From Iodobacter arcticus (GTDB lineage: Bacteria; Pseudomonadota; Gammaproteobacteria; Burkholderiales; Chitinibacteraceae): a stretch of DNA of 64,000 bases. The stretch is taken from positions 186,001-250,000 of the forward strand of contig NZ_JBHTBQ010000004.1 in the NCBI RefSeq assembly GCF_042664895.1, given 5' to 3'. The translations under genes were made by a program, and so were the position numbers. Positions 34,903 through 43,758 of the stretch are shown here, in pieces (position 1 is the first letter of the stretch; each line of letters begins with the position of its first letter). The notes under the pieces are model-generated. The model had not been told where the DNA came from. It was given only the letters and a program-made list of their open reading frames with translations, and did not search any database.

Positions 34903-35547
34903 ATGAGCTTAGGACTTGTCGGACGTAAAGTCGGCATGACCCGCGTTTTTGCTGAGGATGGTGCTTCCATTCCGGTAACAGTGCTGGACATGTCTGCTAA
35001 TCGCGTTACGCAAATCAAGACGCTGGAAACTGATGGCTATACGGCTGTTCAGGTAACTTTCGGCGCAAAGAAAGCTAGTCGTGTTAACAAGGCTCAAGCT
35101 GGCCACTTTGCGAAAGCAGGCGTGGAAGCGGGTTTGGGTTTGGTTGAATTTGACGTCACTGCTGAGAAATTGGCAGAATTGAAGGCTGGTGATCAGCTTT
35201 CAGTTGAGATGTTTGCGACTGGTTCTTATGTTGATGTAACTGGTACAACGCTAGGTAAGGGTTTTGCTGGTGTTATTAAACGTCACCATTTCTCTTCCAA
35301 CCGTGCCTCCCACGGTAACTCGCGCTCGCATAATACGCCGGGTTCCATTGGTCAAGCGCAAGATCCGGGTCGCGTTTTTCCTGGTAAGCGCATGGCAGGT
35401 CAACTGGGTAACGTTCAACGTACCACCCAGAACTTGGAAATCGTCCGTGTCGATGCCGAACGTCAATTGCTGTTAGTTAAGGGCGCTGTTCCTGGCTGCA
35501 AAGGCAATGACGTGGTTGTTCGTCCGAGTGTGAAGGCAGGTGCGTAA
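34903..35547 (+). CDS. rplC: 50S ribosomal protein L3
   Basis: The 214-residue uL3 begins MSLGLVGRKVGMTRVF at ATG 34903 with AGGGA upstream. The loop reaching toward the peptidyl transferase centre (SIGQAQDPGRVFPGKRMAGQ) is present. The frame open back to 34807 runs through the hairpin and is rejected. The stop overlaps the rplD start (TAATG). Confidence 0.99.
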   Translation: MSLGLVGRKVGMTRVFAEDGASIPVTVLDMSANRVTQIKTLETDGYTAVQVTFGAKKASRVNKAQAGHFAKAGVEAGLGLVEFDVTAEKLAELKAGDQLSVEMFATGSYVDVTGTTLGKGFAGVIKRHHFSSNRASHGNSRSHNTPGSIGQAQDPGRVFPGKRMAGQLGNVQRTTQNLEIVRVDAERQLLLVKGAVPGCKGNDVVVRPSVKAGA

Positions 35548-36167
35548 TGGATCTTAAAGTCATCAATGCTGCCGGCGAGGCGCAAGCCGCTGTCGCTGGT
35601 TCAGATGCACTGTTCGCACGCGAATTCAACGAAGCGCTGGTTCACCAAGTTGTGACAGCTTACTTCGCGAATGCTCGTAGCGGCAATCGTGCTCAAAAAG
35701 GTCGTGATAACGTAAGTCACTCGACCAAAAAGCCTTGGAAGCAGAAGGGTACAGGCCGTGCTCGTGCTGGTATGAGTTCCTCCCCGCTATGGCGTGGTGG
35801 TGGTCGTGCTTTCCCGAATAGCCCGGATGAGAACTTCTCACAAAAGGTTAACCGTAAGATGTTCCGTGCTGGTATCGCGACCATTCTGTCGCAACTGGTT
35901 CGTGAAGAGCGTCTTGTGGTGGTGGAAAGCTTCACAGCTGAAACACCAAAAACTAAGGCTTTCGCACTGCAATTGGCTGCTATGCAGTTGGATTCCGTGT
36001 TGATTATCACCAAAGAGCTGGATGAAAACTTGTACCTTGCGTCGCGTAATCTTGCGCACGTTCTGGTGCTTGAGCCATCGCAAGCTGATCCAGTGAGCCT
36101 CGTTCGTTATAAGAAAGTGGTTATCACTCGTGAAGCACTGCAAGCTTTTGAGGAGTTGTACGCATGA
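35547..36167 (+). CDS. rplD: 50S ribosomal protein L4
   Basis: The 206-residue uL4 has the exit-tunnel loop KPWKQKGTGRARAGMSSSPL. In E. coli it represses its own operon by attenuation and at translation. It overlaps rplC by one base and rplW by four, so the three are translationally coupled. Confidence 0.99.
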   Translation: MDLKVINAAGEAQAAVAGSDALFAREFNEALVHQVVTAYFANARSGNRAQKGRDNVSHSTKKPWKQKGTGRARAGMSSSPLWRGGGRAFPNSPDENFSQKVNRKMFRAGIATILSQLVREERLVVVESFTAETPKTKAFALQLAAMQLDSVLIITKELDENLYLASRNLAHVLVLEPSQADPVSLVRYKKVVITREALQAFEELYA

Positions 36168-36469
36168 TGCAATTCTCTGAAAATCGTCTGCTTCAAGTTC
36201 TTTTGGCACCTATCGTGTCAGAAAAGACCACTTTTGTGGCTGAAAAGAATGATCAAGTTGTTTTCCGTGTATCTACGGACGCTACTAAGGCAGAAATCAA
36301 GGCCGCTGTTGAACTTCTCTTTAAAGTGAAGGTTGAAGGCGTGTCGACATTGAATGTCAAGGGCAAGGGCAAGAAATTTGGTCGTACCGTAGGTCGTCGC
36401 AAGGACTGGAAAAAGGCTTACATTAGCCTTGCTGCAGGCCAAGAACTCGACCTCGCGGCAGCGCAGTAA
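36164..36469 (+). CDS. rplW: 50S ribosomal protein L23
   Basis: The 101-residue uL23 sits at the tunnel exit and binds SRP and trigger factor. LLAPIVSEKTTF is the N-terminal signature. ATG 36164 overlaps the rplD stop; the next codon is also ATG (36167). Confidence 0.98.
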   Translation: MMQFSENRLLQVLLAPIVSEKTTFVAEKNDQVVFRVSTDATKAEIKAAVELLFKVKVEGVSTLNVKGKGKKFGRTVGRRKDWKKAYISLAAGQELDLAAAQ

Positions 36470-36481
36470 AGGAGACTGAAA

Positions 36482-37318
36482 ATGGCATTGGTAAAAGTAA
36501 AACCGACGTCCCCCGGTCGCCGCGCCGTCGTCAAGGTTGTGACCCCAGATCTACACAAAGGTGCGCCGTACGCTCCTTTGCTCGAGTCGCAAAGCAAGAC
36601 AGCTGGGCGTAACAACCGTGGTGTGATTACAACCCGTCATATGGGTGGTGGTCACAAACAGCATTATCGTCTAATCGACTTTAAGCGTAATGATAAAGAC
36701 GGTATCGTAGCTCGTGTAGAGCGTCTTGAATACGATCCTAACCGTACTGCTAACATCGCCTTGCTTTGTTACACAGACGGCACACGTCGCTACATTATCG
36801 CTCCTAAAGGCCTTAAGGCTGATATGACCGTTATTTCTGGCTCGGATGCGCCGATTAAGGTGGGTAATACCCTTCCTATTCGCAATATCCCGGTTGGTTC
36901 GACGATCCATTGCATTGAAATGCAGCCAGGTAAAGGCGCGCAAATTGCTCGCTCCGCTGGCGCTGGTGTTCAGTTGCTGGCTCGTGAAGGTGCTTATGCT
37001 CAGTTGCGTCTGCGCTCTGGCGAAATCCGCAAGGTTCACGTTGACTGCCGCGCAACAATCGGTGAAGTAGGTAACGAAGAGCATAATCTTCGCTCCTACG
37101 GTAAAGCAGGTGCTAAGCGTTGGTTGGGTATTCGTCCAACTGTACGTGGTACTGCTATGAATCCGGTTGATCACCCGCACGGTGGTGGTGAAGGTCGTAC
37201 TGGTGAAGGTCGTGTTCCAGTAAGTCCATGGGGCCAGCCTGCTAAGGGCTATCGCACTCGTCGCAACAAGCGCACAAGCAATATGATCGTGCGTCGTCGT
37301 CCCGCGAACAAGAGGTAA
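36482..37318 (+). CDS. rplB: 50S ribosomal protein L2
   Basis: The 278-residue uL2 is required near the peptidyl transferase centre. GRNNRGVITTRHMGGGHKQ and the C-terminal MNPVDHPHGGGEGRTG with the conserved histidine are present. AAGGAG precedes the start. Confidence 0.99.
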   Translation: MALVKVKPTSPGRRAVVKVVTPDLHKGAPYAPLLESQSKTAGRNNRGVITTRHMGGGHKQHYRLIDFKRNDKDGIVARVERLEYDPNRTANIALLCYTDGTRRYIIAPKGLKADMTVISGSDAPIKVGNTLPIRNIPVGSTIHCIEMQPGKGAQIARSAGAGVQLLAREGAYAQLRLRSGEIRKVHVDCRATIGEVGNEEHNLRSYGKAGAKRWLGIRPTVRGTAMNPVDHPHGGGEGRTGEGRVPVSPWGQPAKGYRTRRNKRTSNMIVRRRPANKR

Positions 37319-37323
37319 TGTAA

Positions 37324-37599
37324 ATGGCACGTTCTATTAAAAAAGGCCCATTCGTTGACCTGCACCTGATTAAAAAGGTGGAAACTGCCCGCGCGGCGAA
37401 CGACAAGCGTCCAGTGAAAACTTGGTCACGCCGTTCTACTGTGTTGCCAGACTTCGTTGGTCTGACAATTGCGGTTCACAATGGTAAGCAGCACGTTCCA
37501 GTATATGTGAACGAAAACATGGTTGGACACAAGCTGGGCGAGTTCGCACTCACCCGCACGTTCAAAGGCCATGCTGCGGACAAAAAAGCCAAGCGATAA
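37324..37599 (+). CDS. rpsS: 30S ribosomal protein S19
   Basis: The 91-residue uS19 starts MARSIKKGPFVDLHLIKKV and carries VYVNENMVGHKLGEF. It forms a heterodimer with S13 in the 30S head. The gene is five bases after rplB. Confidence 0.99.
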   Translation: MARSIKKGPFVDLHLIKKVETARAANDKRPVKTWSRRSTVLPDFVGLTIAVHNGKQHVPVYVNENMVGHKLGEFALTRTFKGHAADKKAKR

Positions 37600-37608
37600 G
37601 GTGAAGAC

Positions 37609-37938
37609 ATGCAAGTATCTGCTGTATTAAGCAACACTCGCCTCTCCGCCCAAAAAGCGCGGCTGGTCGCTGACCTAGTCCGTGGCAAGCCGGTAGAGCA
37701 GGCGTTGAACATCTTGGCCTTCTGCCCTAAAAAGGGTGCTGTATTAATTAAGAAGGTTCTGGAATCCGCTATTGCCAATGCTGAGCACAATGAAGGCGCC
37801 GATATCGACGCACTCAAAGTGACCACAATTTTTGTGGATAAGGGACCTTCTCTTAAGCGTTTCAGCGCACGTGCCAAAGGCCGTGGCAATCGTATCGAGA
37901 AGCAAACTTGCCACATCACATTGATTGTTGGCGATTAA
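37609..37938 (+). CDS. rplV: 50S ribosomal protein L22
   Basis: The 109-residue uL22 lines the exit tunnel with a beta hairpin. AVLSNTRLSAQKARLVADLV at the start and the C-terminal RAKGRGNRIEKQTCHI hairpin region are typical. Confidence 0.99.
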   Translation: MQVSAVLSNTRLSAQKARLVADLVRGKPVEQALNILAFCPKKGAVLIKKVLESAIANAEHNEGADIDALKVTTIFVDKGPSLKRFSARAKGRGNRIEKQTCHITLIVGD

Positions 37939-37947
37939 GGAGCGACT

Positions 37948-38655
37948 ATGGGTCAGAAAGTTCATCCGACGGGTTTTCGTCTCGCCGTCACTAAGAACTG
38001 GGCTTCGCGTTGGTACGCCAACAGTAGCAATTTTGCCGGTATGCTCAATGAAGATATCGCTGTACGCGATTATCTGAAAAAGAAACTGGCCAGTGCTTCA
38101 GTGAGTCGTGTCGTAATCGAGCGTCCGGCTAAGAATGCCAAAATCACTATTTTCACGGCTCGTCCTGGTGTGGTGATTGGTAAGAAGGGTGAGGATATTG
38201 AGCAGCTTAAGAAAGCGCTGCAAAAAATCCTGAATGTGCCCGTGCATGTAAATATCGAAGAAGTGCGCAAGCCTGAAATCGATGCGCAGATTATTGCCGA
38301 CAGCATTTCTGCACAGCTTGAAAAGCGTGTGATGTTCCGTCGCGCTATGAAGCGTGCTATGCAAAACGCGATGCGTCTTGGTGCTCAAGGTATCAAGATT
38401 ATGTCGTCAGGTCGCTTGAACGGCATCGAAATTGCACGTTGTGAGTGGTATCGTGAAGGCCGTGTGCCTTTGCATACTCTTCGTGCTGATATCGACTACG
38501 CGACTTCTGAAGCCAAAACCACCTACGGTATCATTGGTATCAAGGTTTGGGTTTATAAAGGCGAAATGAAGCCGGGCGAAAAGGCCGCTGAAGTAGCGCC
38601 TGAAGCTCAGAAGAAAAACGCACGGAAGGGGCCTCGCAATGCTGCAGCCAACTAG
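37948..38655 (+). CDS. rpsC: 30S ribosomal protein S3
   Basis: The 235-residue uS3 has a KH domain (RPGVVIGKKGEDIEQLKK) and helps form the mRNA entry helicase. MGQKVHPTGFRL is the usual start. Its 3' end overlaps rplP by 17 bases. Confidence 0.99.
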   Translation: MGQKVHPTGFRLAVTKNWASRWYANSSNFAGMLNEDIAVRDYLKKKLASASVSRVVIERPAKNAKITIFTARPGVVIGKKGEDIEQLKKALQKILNVPVHVNIEEVRKPEIDAQIIADSISAQLEKRVMFRRAMKRAMQNAMRLGAQGIKIMSSGRLNGIEIARCEWYREGRVPLHTLRADIDYATSEAKTTYGIIGIKVWVYKGEMKPGEKAAEVAPEAQKKNARKGPRNAAAN

Positions 38656-39058
38656 ACTTAAGTATCGCAAGGTCCAGAAGGGCCGTAACACGGGTATTGC
38701 TACTCGTGGTAACAGCGTTGCTTTTGGTGTGTTTGGGCTCAAGGCCACTAGTCGTGGTCGTCTGACGGCTCGTCAGATCGAATCCGCACGTCGTGCGATT
38801 ACCCGTTATATTAAACGTGGTGGTCGTGTATGGATTCGTACGTTCCCAGATAAGCCAATCTCTACCAAGCCCGCTGAAGTTCGAATGGGTAATGGTAAGG
38901 GTAGCCCGGATTACTGGGTTGCTGAGATTCAACCAGGCAAAGTATTGTATGAGTTGGATGGTGTAGATGAAGCAGTTGCACGTGAGGCTTTCCGCCTTGC
39001 ATCTGCTAAGTTGCCATTCGCGACTACCTTTGTCACTCGTCAGGCGGGACAACGATGA
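38639..39058 (+). CDS. rplP: 50S ribosomal protein L16
   Basis: The 139-residue uL16 helps position tRNA in the A site. It begins MLQPTRLKYRKVQKGRNTG and contains KGKGSPDYWVAEIQPG-like sequence. It starts inside rpsC and its stop overlaps the rpmC start (ATGA), so translation is coupled on both sides. Confidence 0.99.
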   Translation: MLQPTRLKYRKVQKGRNTGIATRGNSVAFGVFGLKATSRGRLTARQIESARRAITRYIKRGGRVWIRTFPDKPISTKPAEVRMGNGKGSPDYWVAEIQPGKVLYELDGVDEAVAREAFRLASAKLPFATTFVTRQAGQR

Positions 39059-39243
39059 AAGCTGCTGAACTACATCAGAAATCTGTTGAAGAGCTGAAGG
39101 CTGAGTTGACCGCATTGTTGAAGGCGCAGTTTAGCTTGCGTATGCAGCATGCGACGGGTCAACTGGCGAAGCCAAGCGAACTCAACCGTGTGCGCAAAGA
39201 TATTGCGCGCGTTCATACCATCATGGCTCAGAAGGCGGCGTAA
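39055..39243 (+). CDS. rpmC: 50S ribosomal protein L29
   Basis: The 62-residue uL29 is a two-helix protein near the tunnel exit, ending in RVRKDIARVHTIMAQKA. It overlaps rplP by four bases. Confidence 0.98.
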   Translation: MKAAELHQKSVEELKAELTALLKAQFSLRMQHATGQLAKPSELNRVRKDIARVHTIMAQKAA

Positions 39244-39245
39244 CG

Positions 39246-39506
39246 ATGTCTGAAGCTAAACTGAAGCGCGAACTGACAGGCCGTATCGTCAGCGACAAAA
39301 TGGATAAGACTGTTACCGTGTTGGTAGAGCGTCTGGTTAAACACCCGCTCTACGGCAAGATGATGCGTCGTTCCAAAAAATACCATGCACACGACGAAAG
39401 CAATCAATATCACGAGGGTGATTTGGTTACGATCCAAGAAATTCGTCCACTATCCAAGACTAAAAATTGGGCTGTGACGACGCTGGTAGAAAAAGCTCGT
39501 AATTAA
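39246..39506 (+). CDS. rpsQ: 30S ribosomal protein S17
   Basis: The 86-residue uS17 has the OB-fold pattern LTGRIVSDKMDKTVTVLVER and KYHAHDE. It is the last gene of the S10 group; a 186-bp gap with promoter and hairpins follows. Confidence 0.99.
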   Translation: MSEAKLKRELTGRIVSDKMDKTVTVLVERLVKHPLYGKMMRRSKKYHAHDESNQYHEGDLVTIQEIRPLSKTKNWAVTTLVEKARN

Positions 39507-39520
39507 TATTTAATACGTGC

Positions 39521-39549
39521 TTGCGCGGGTATTGTGCTTTATGTACAAT
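39521..39549 (+). promoter_or_regulatory. Candidate promoter of the spc operon
   Basis: TTGCGC (39521-39526), 17-base spacer, TACAAT (39544-39549; five of six with the -10 consensus). It lies just after the S10 group and about 144 bp before rplN. Confidence 0.65.
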
Positions 39550-39626
39550 GCCCGCTTTCTTATCCATATATAACATCTTGTTGTGTATGGAGTTCTTCCC
39601 TACGGGATCCAAAACTAGCTGCTAAT

Positions 39627-39660
39627 GCTCGGTTTTGCCGAGCGACTCGGTCTTGCCGAG
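39627..39660 (+). promoter_or_regulatory. Twin hairpins in the rplN leader
   Basis: GCTCGG-TTTTG-CCGAGC (39627-39643) is followed directly by CTCGG-TCTTG-CCGAG (39646-39660). The two hairpins are near-copies with related loops, without T runs, 33 bases before rplN. They would form in the 5' leader of the spc transcript and look like a protein or structure recognition element. No family is recognised. Confidence 0.5.
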
Positions 39661-39692
39661 ATAATGGCGGAAAAAGTTGGAGGTTTGTTTCA

Positions 39693-40061
39693 ATGATTCA
39701 AATGCAAACTAGGCTTGAAGTTGCCGATAACACTGGTGCACGTTCTGTAATGTGCATTAAGGTTCTTGGTGGATCCAAGCGTCGCTACGCTTCGGTGGGC
39801 GATATTATTAAAGTTGCCATTAAAGATGCAGCCCCTCGCGGCCGTGTTAAAAAAGGTGATGTTTATAGCGCCGTAGTGGTTCGCACCGCTAAGGGCGTAC
39901 GCCGTGCTGATGGTTCGCTGATTAAGTTTGACGGCAACGCTGCAGTTCTCCTTAACGCCAAGCTTGAGCCAATTGGTACCCGTATTTTTGGGCCAGTGAC
40001 TCGTGAGCTGCGCAATGAACGATTTATGAAGATCGTTTCACTTGCGCCAGAAGTGTTGTAA
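39693..40061 (+). CDS. rplN: 50S ribosomal protein L14
   Basis: The 122-residue uL14 begins MIQMQTRLEVADNTGARSV at ATG 39693 with GGAGG upstream. The frame open to 39534 runs through the leader hairpins and is rejected. First gene of the spc operon. Confidence 0.99.
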   Translation: MIQMQTRLEVADNTGARSVMCIKVLGGSKRRYASVGDIIKVAIKDAAPRGRVKKGDVYSAVVVRTAKGVRRADGSLIKFDGNAAVLLNAKLEPIGTRIFGPVTRELRNERFMKIVSLAPEVL

Positions 40062-40071
40062 GGGGACGGGC

Positions 40072-40392
40072 ATGAACAAGATTCGCAAAGGCGATGAAAT
40101 CATCGTTATCACAGGCAAGGACAACGGCAAGCGCGGTACAGTGCTGCGCGTAATCCCGGCTGAAGATCGTGTTTTGGTTGAAGGCGTGAATGTGGTGAAA
40201 AAACACCAAAAGCCTAATCCAATGCGCGGTGTACAGGGCGGTATTGTCGAAAAGACTATGCCGGTTCACATTTCTAATGTTGCCTTGTTTAACACTGCAA
40301 CGGGCAAGGCTGATCGCGTTGGCTTCAAGACTCTAGAGGATGGCCGTAAGGTTCGTTTCTTTAAGTCTAGTGGCGAAGTGGTTGGCGGCTAA
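40072..40392 (+). CDS. rplX: 50S ribosomal protein L24
   Basis: The 106-residue uL24 begins MNKIRKGDEIIVITGKDNGK, a KOW motif, from ATG 40072 with AGGGGA upstream. It initiates 50S assembly. Confidence 0.99.
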   Translation: MNKIRKGDEIIVITGKDNGKRGTVLRVIPAEDRVLVEGVNVVKKHQKPNPMRGVQGGIVEKTMPVHISNVALFNTATGKADRVGFKTLEDGRKVRFFKSSGEVVGG

Positions 40393-40405
40393 GGGGTGAT
40401 GAAAA

Positions 40406-40945
40406 ATGGCACGTCTGCAAGAGTTTTATAAAGATCAAGTAATTCCGAAACTGGTTGAACAGTTCGGTTACAAGTCCATCATGCAAGTTCCACGCATCGA
40501 CAAAATCACCATTAACATGGGTGTTGGCGAAGCGATTGCGGATAAGAAAGTGATGGATCATGCTGTTGGTGATTTGGTGAAGATTGCTGGTCAAAAGCCG
40601 GTTGTTACTGTAGCTAAAAAGTCGATTGCTGGTTTTAAGATTCGTGAAGGTTATCCGGTTGGCTGCAAAGTGACTTTGCGTCGCGAACGCATGTTCGAAT
40701 TCTTGGATCGTCTGGTAACGATTGCTCTGCCACGTGTACGTGACTTCCGCGGCGTGAGTGGTAAATCGTTTGACGGTCGTGGCAATTTCAACATGGGCGT
40801 ACGTGAGCAAATCATTTTCCCAGAAATCGAATACGATAAGATTGATGCTTTGCGTGGTATGAATATTACGATTACCACTACAGCTAAATCTGATGAAGAA
40901 GCGCGTGCTTTACTCGCTTGCTTCAAATTCCCATTCAAGAGTTGA
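40406..40945 (+). CDS. rplE: 50S ribosomal protein L5
   Basis: The 179-residue uL5 binds 5S rRNA. KITINMGVGEAIADKKVMD and the C-terminal MNITITTTAKSDEEA are typical. In E. coli the S8 repressor site spans the rplX-rplE junction. Confidence 0.99.
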   Translation: MARLQEFYKDQVIPKLVEQFGYKSIMQVPRIDKITINMGVGEAIADKKVMDHAVGDLVKIAGQKPVVTVAKKSIAGFKIREGYPVGCKVTLRRERMFEFLDRLVTIALPRVRDFRGVSGKSFDGRGNFNMGVREQIIFPEIEYDKIDALRGMNITITTTAKSDEEARALLACFKFPFKS

Positions 40946-40952
40946 GGCAACC

Positions 40953-41258
40953 ATGGCTAAAGTCGCAGTGATTAAGCGTGAGGAAAAGCGTCGTGCAACC
41001 GTCGCCAAGTACGCCGCCAAGCGTGAAAAGCTGATGGCGGTCATCAATGACCAGAATGCATCTGACGAAGAGCGTTTTGCTGCTCGTTTGCAATTCCAGC
41101 AGCTTCCGCGTAATGCAAGCCCGGTACGTCTAGTAAATCGTTGTTCGATTACTGGTCGTGGTCGTGGCGTGTATCGCAAATTCGGACTCGGCCGTATCAA
41201 GCTACGTGAACTCGCCTTCAAGGGTGAAGTTCCTGGCATGGTCAAGGCTAGCTGGTAA
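40953..41258 (+). CDS. rpsN: 30S ribosomal protein S14
   Basis: The 101-residue uS14 is the long zinc-free form: only one Cys (NRCSITGRGRGVYRKFG), no zinc ribbon. ATG 40953 gives the usual MAKVAVIKREEKRRATVAK start. Confidence 0.99.
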   Translation: MAKVAVIKREEKRRATVAKYAAKREKLMAVINDQNASDEERFAARLQFQQLPRNASPVRLVNRCSITGRGRGVYRKFGLGRIKLRELAFKGEVPGMVKASW

Positions 41259-41273
41259 TAGGAGAGATAAAAC

Positions 41274-41666
41274 ATGGCAATGCATGATCCTATCGCCGAT
41301 ATGCTAACCCGTATTCGCAACGCACAACGCGCGGACAAGGCACAAGTTACAATGCCGTCGTCCACGCTGAAGTTAGCAATTGCTGGCGTGTTGCAAGATG
41401 AAGGTTATATCGAATCGTTTGAAGTCGCAGGTGAAGTTAAGCCTGTTCTGACCATCGAACTCAAGTACTACGCTGGTCGTCCGGTTATCGAGCGTTTGGA
41501 CCGTGTGTCCAAGCCGGGTCTGCGCATCTACAAAGGTGCAACAGAAATCCCAACGGTGATGAACGGTCTGGGTGTGGCTATTTTGTCCACCTCCAAAGGC
41601 GTAATGACAGATCGCAAAGCACGTGCCAATGGTATTGGTGGCGAGCTTCTGTGCGTCGTCGCTTAA
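41274..41666 (+). CDS. rpsH: 30S ribosomal protein S8
   Basis: The 130-residue uS8 begins MAMHDPIADMLTRIRNAQRA; it binds the 16S central domain and represses the spc operon in E. coli. GGAGA precedes the start. Confidence 0.99.
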   Translation: MAMHDPIADMLTRIRNAQRADKAQVTMPSSTLKLAIAGVLQDEGYIESFEVAGEVKPVLTIELKYYAGRPVIERLDRVSKPGLRIYKGATEIPTVMNGLGVAILSTSKGVMTDRKARANGIGGELLCVVA

Positions 41667-41678
41667 AGAGGTGAATCG

Positions 41679-42212
41679 ATGTCTCGCGTAGCAAAAAACC
41701 CCGTAGTTATCCCAGCAGGCGTAGAAGTTAAGTTCGCTGCTGGTGAAATCGTTGTGAAGGGCCCGCACGGCACAATGACGCAAACTCTTTGCGTTGATGT
41801 GGATGTTAAGGTTGAGGACAATGCAGTTCAATTTGCCGCTAAGAGTGCATCTAAGCATGCTCGCTCTATGTCCGGTACTTTGCGTGCGTTGGTAAACAAC
41901 ATGGTAAACGGCGTTTCTAAAGGCTTTGAGCGTAAGCTCTTGCTGGTTGGCGTTGGTTATCGTGCTCAAGCTCAAGGCGATGTCTTGAACCTGACTCTCG
42001 GCTTTTCTCACCCAGTTGCGCATACAATGCCAGCGGGTGTGAAGGTGGAAACTCCGACACAAACCGAAATCGTCCTCAAGGGCGCCGACAAGCAACTGGT
42101 TGGTCAGGTTGCAGCCGAAATTCGTGAATATCGTAAACCAGAGCCATATAAAGGCAAGGGCGTACGTTATTCCGATGAGGTTGTCGTATTGAAAGAAACC
42201 AAGAAGAAGTAA
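41679..42212 (+). CDS. rplF: 50S ribosomal protein L6
   Basis: The 177-residue uL6 begins MSRVAKNPVVIPAGVEV and ends with the conserved PEPYKGKGVRY block near the sarcin-ricin loop contact. Confidence 0.99.
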   Translation: MSRVAKNPVVIPAGVEVKFAAGEIVVKGPHGTMTQTLCVDVDVKVEDNAVQFAAKSASKHARSMSGTLRALVNNMVNGVSKGFERKLLLVGVGYRAQAQGDVLNLTLGFSHPVAHTMPAGVKVETPTQTEIVLKGADKQLVGQVAAEIREYRKPEPYKGKGVRYSDEVVVLKETKKK

Positions 42213-42225
42213 TCGAGGCTGAATC

Positions 42226-42579
42226 ATGGACAAGAACCAAGCTCGACTCCGCCGCGCACGTAAAACCCGTGCAAAGATTTCGGAGCTCAAGATGTTGCGT
42301 CTGTCGGTGCACCGCACCAACAGTCACATCTACGCCCAGATCATCGACGAAACCGGTAGCAAAGTACTGGTTTCTGCTTCAACTCTTGAAGCAGATGTTC
42401 GTGGCCAAATCAAGAATGGCGGCTCTGTTGATGCCGCAGTCGTGATTGGCAAGCGTATCGCAGAAAAAGCGAAAGCTGCAGGTGTCGAAACGGTTGCATT
42501 TGACCGTTCCGGCTTCAAATATCACGGCCGTGTTAAGGCCTTAGCTGATGCCGCTCGTGAGGGCGGCCTCGTCTTCTAA
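42226..42579 (+). CDS. rplR: 50S ribosomal protein L18
   Basis: The 117-residue uL18 binds 5S rRNA. It has LRLSVHRTNSHIYAQIID and the C-terminal FDRSGFKYHGRVKALAD. Confidence 0.99.
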   Translation: MDKNQARLRRARKTRAKISELKMLRLSVHRTNSHIYAQIIDETGSKVLVSASTLEADVRGQIKNGGSVDAAVVIGKRIAEKAKAAGVETVAFDRSGFKYHGRVKALADAAREGGLVF

Positions 42580-42599
42580 TTGAGTTTGGAGTTGATATA

Positions 42600-43115
42600 A
42601 TGGCTAAGAACGATATGGAAGAACGCGGCGACGGCCTTCGTGAAAAGATGGTCGCTGTAAATCGCGTTACCAAGGTCGTCAAGGGTGGTCGTATCCTTGG
42701 TTTTGCCGCACTGACAGTAGTTGGTGATGGTGATGGCGGCGTTGGTATGGGTAAGGGCAAATCGAAAGAAGTGCCTGTAGCCGTACAAAAAGCAATGGAA
42801 GAAGCCCGTCGTAAATTGCAAAAAGTTACTTTGCGCAATGGTACGATTCACCACACAGTATTTGGTAAACATGGCGCTACTACAGTGTTCATGCAACCCG
42901 CTGCAGATGGTAAGGGTATTATTGCTGGTGGTCCAATGCGTGCTGTGTTCGAAGTTATGGGTATCCATAATATTTCGGCTAAGTGCCATGGTTCTACTAA
43001 CCCGTACAACATCGTACGTGCAACTTTAGATGGTCTTTCCAAGCTTCATACGCCAGCAGATATTGCTGCGAAGCGTGGTAAGTCTGTTGAAGAGATTCTG
43101 GGAGCGGCTAAATGA
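42600..43115 (+). CDS. rpsE: 30S ribosomal protein S5
   Basis: The 171-residue uS5 has the spectinomycin-loop region RVTKVVKGGRILGFAALTVV and GKSKEVPVAVQKAMEEAR. It overlaps rpmD by four bases. Confidence 0.99.
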   Translation: MAKNDMEERGDGLREKMVAVNRVTKVVKGGRILGFAALTVVGDGDGGVGMGKGKSKEVPVAVQKAMEEARRKLQKVTLRNGTIHHTVFGKHGATTVFMQPAADGKGIIAGGPMRAVFEVMGIHNISAKCHGSTNPYNIVRATLDGLSKLHTPADIAAKRGKSVEEILGAAK

Positions 43116-43297
43116 GCGACTCTAAGAAATTCAAAGTAACTTTGGTTAAAAGTCTGATTGGACGCCTGGAAGCTCACAAGGCATGCGCCCGTGGCTTAGG
43201 TCTCCGTCGTCTTAATAGTAGCTCTGAAGTGATCGATACCCCGGAAAATCGTGGTATGGCTAACAAGATTAGCTACCTACTGAAGGTGGAAGGCTAA
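43112..43297 (+). CDS. rpmD: 50S ribosomal protein L30
   Basis: The 61-residue uL30 has the signature KVTLVKSLIGRLEAHKAC. The stop is immediately followed by the rplO start. Confidence 0.98.
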   Translation: MSDSKKFKVTLVKSLIGRLEAHKACARGLGLRRLNSSSEVIDTPENRGMANKISYLLKVEG

Positions 43298-43732
43298 ATG
43301 GAACTTAATAACCTGAAACCAGCTGCTGGTTCTACTCACGCTAAGCGTCGTGTAGGCCGCGGTATTGGCTCTGGCTTAGGCAAAACGTCTGGTCGTGGTC
43401 ACAAAGGTCAGAAATCGCGTACTGGTGGTTTCCATAAAGTCGGTTTTGAAGGTGGTCAAATGCCTTTGCAACGCCGTCTGCCAAAACGTGGTTTTGTTTC
43501 ACTCACACGTGGTGATACCGCTGAAGTTCGTTTGTCGGACATCAACGATTTGCCATTGAGTGAAATTACCTTTGAAGCACTGCTTCAAGCTGGTGTGGTA
43601 TCTCAGCATGCTCTGCGCGGGAAAGTTGTACTTTCCGGCACTATTGAGCGTGCAGTTGTACTTAAGGGCTTGGCTGTAACTAAGGGTGCCCGTGCTGCTA
43701 TTGAAGCAGCTGGCGGCAGCATCACCGAGTAA
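43298..43732 (+). CDS. rplO: 50S ribosomal protein L15
   Basis: The 144-residue uL15 has the Gly/Arg-rich N-terminus (RVGRGIGSGLGKTSGRGHKG) that penetrates the ribosome core. Confidence 0.99.
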   Translation: MELNNLKPAAGSTHAKRRVGRGIGSGLGKTSGRGHKGQKSRTGGFHKVGFEGGQMPLQRRLPKRGFVSLTRGDTAEVRLSDINDLPLSEITFEALLQAGVVSQHALRGKVVLSGTIERAVVLKGLAVTKGARAAIEAAGGSITE

Positions 43733-43758
43733 TTCGGTAAACTGAGGATAAGGCAGTA

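Noticed and set aside
41373..42320. 315-codon minus-strand frame opposite rpsH, rplF and rplR
   Set aside because: Antisense to three conserved ribosomal genes with no family signature.
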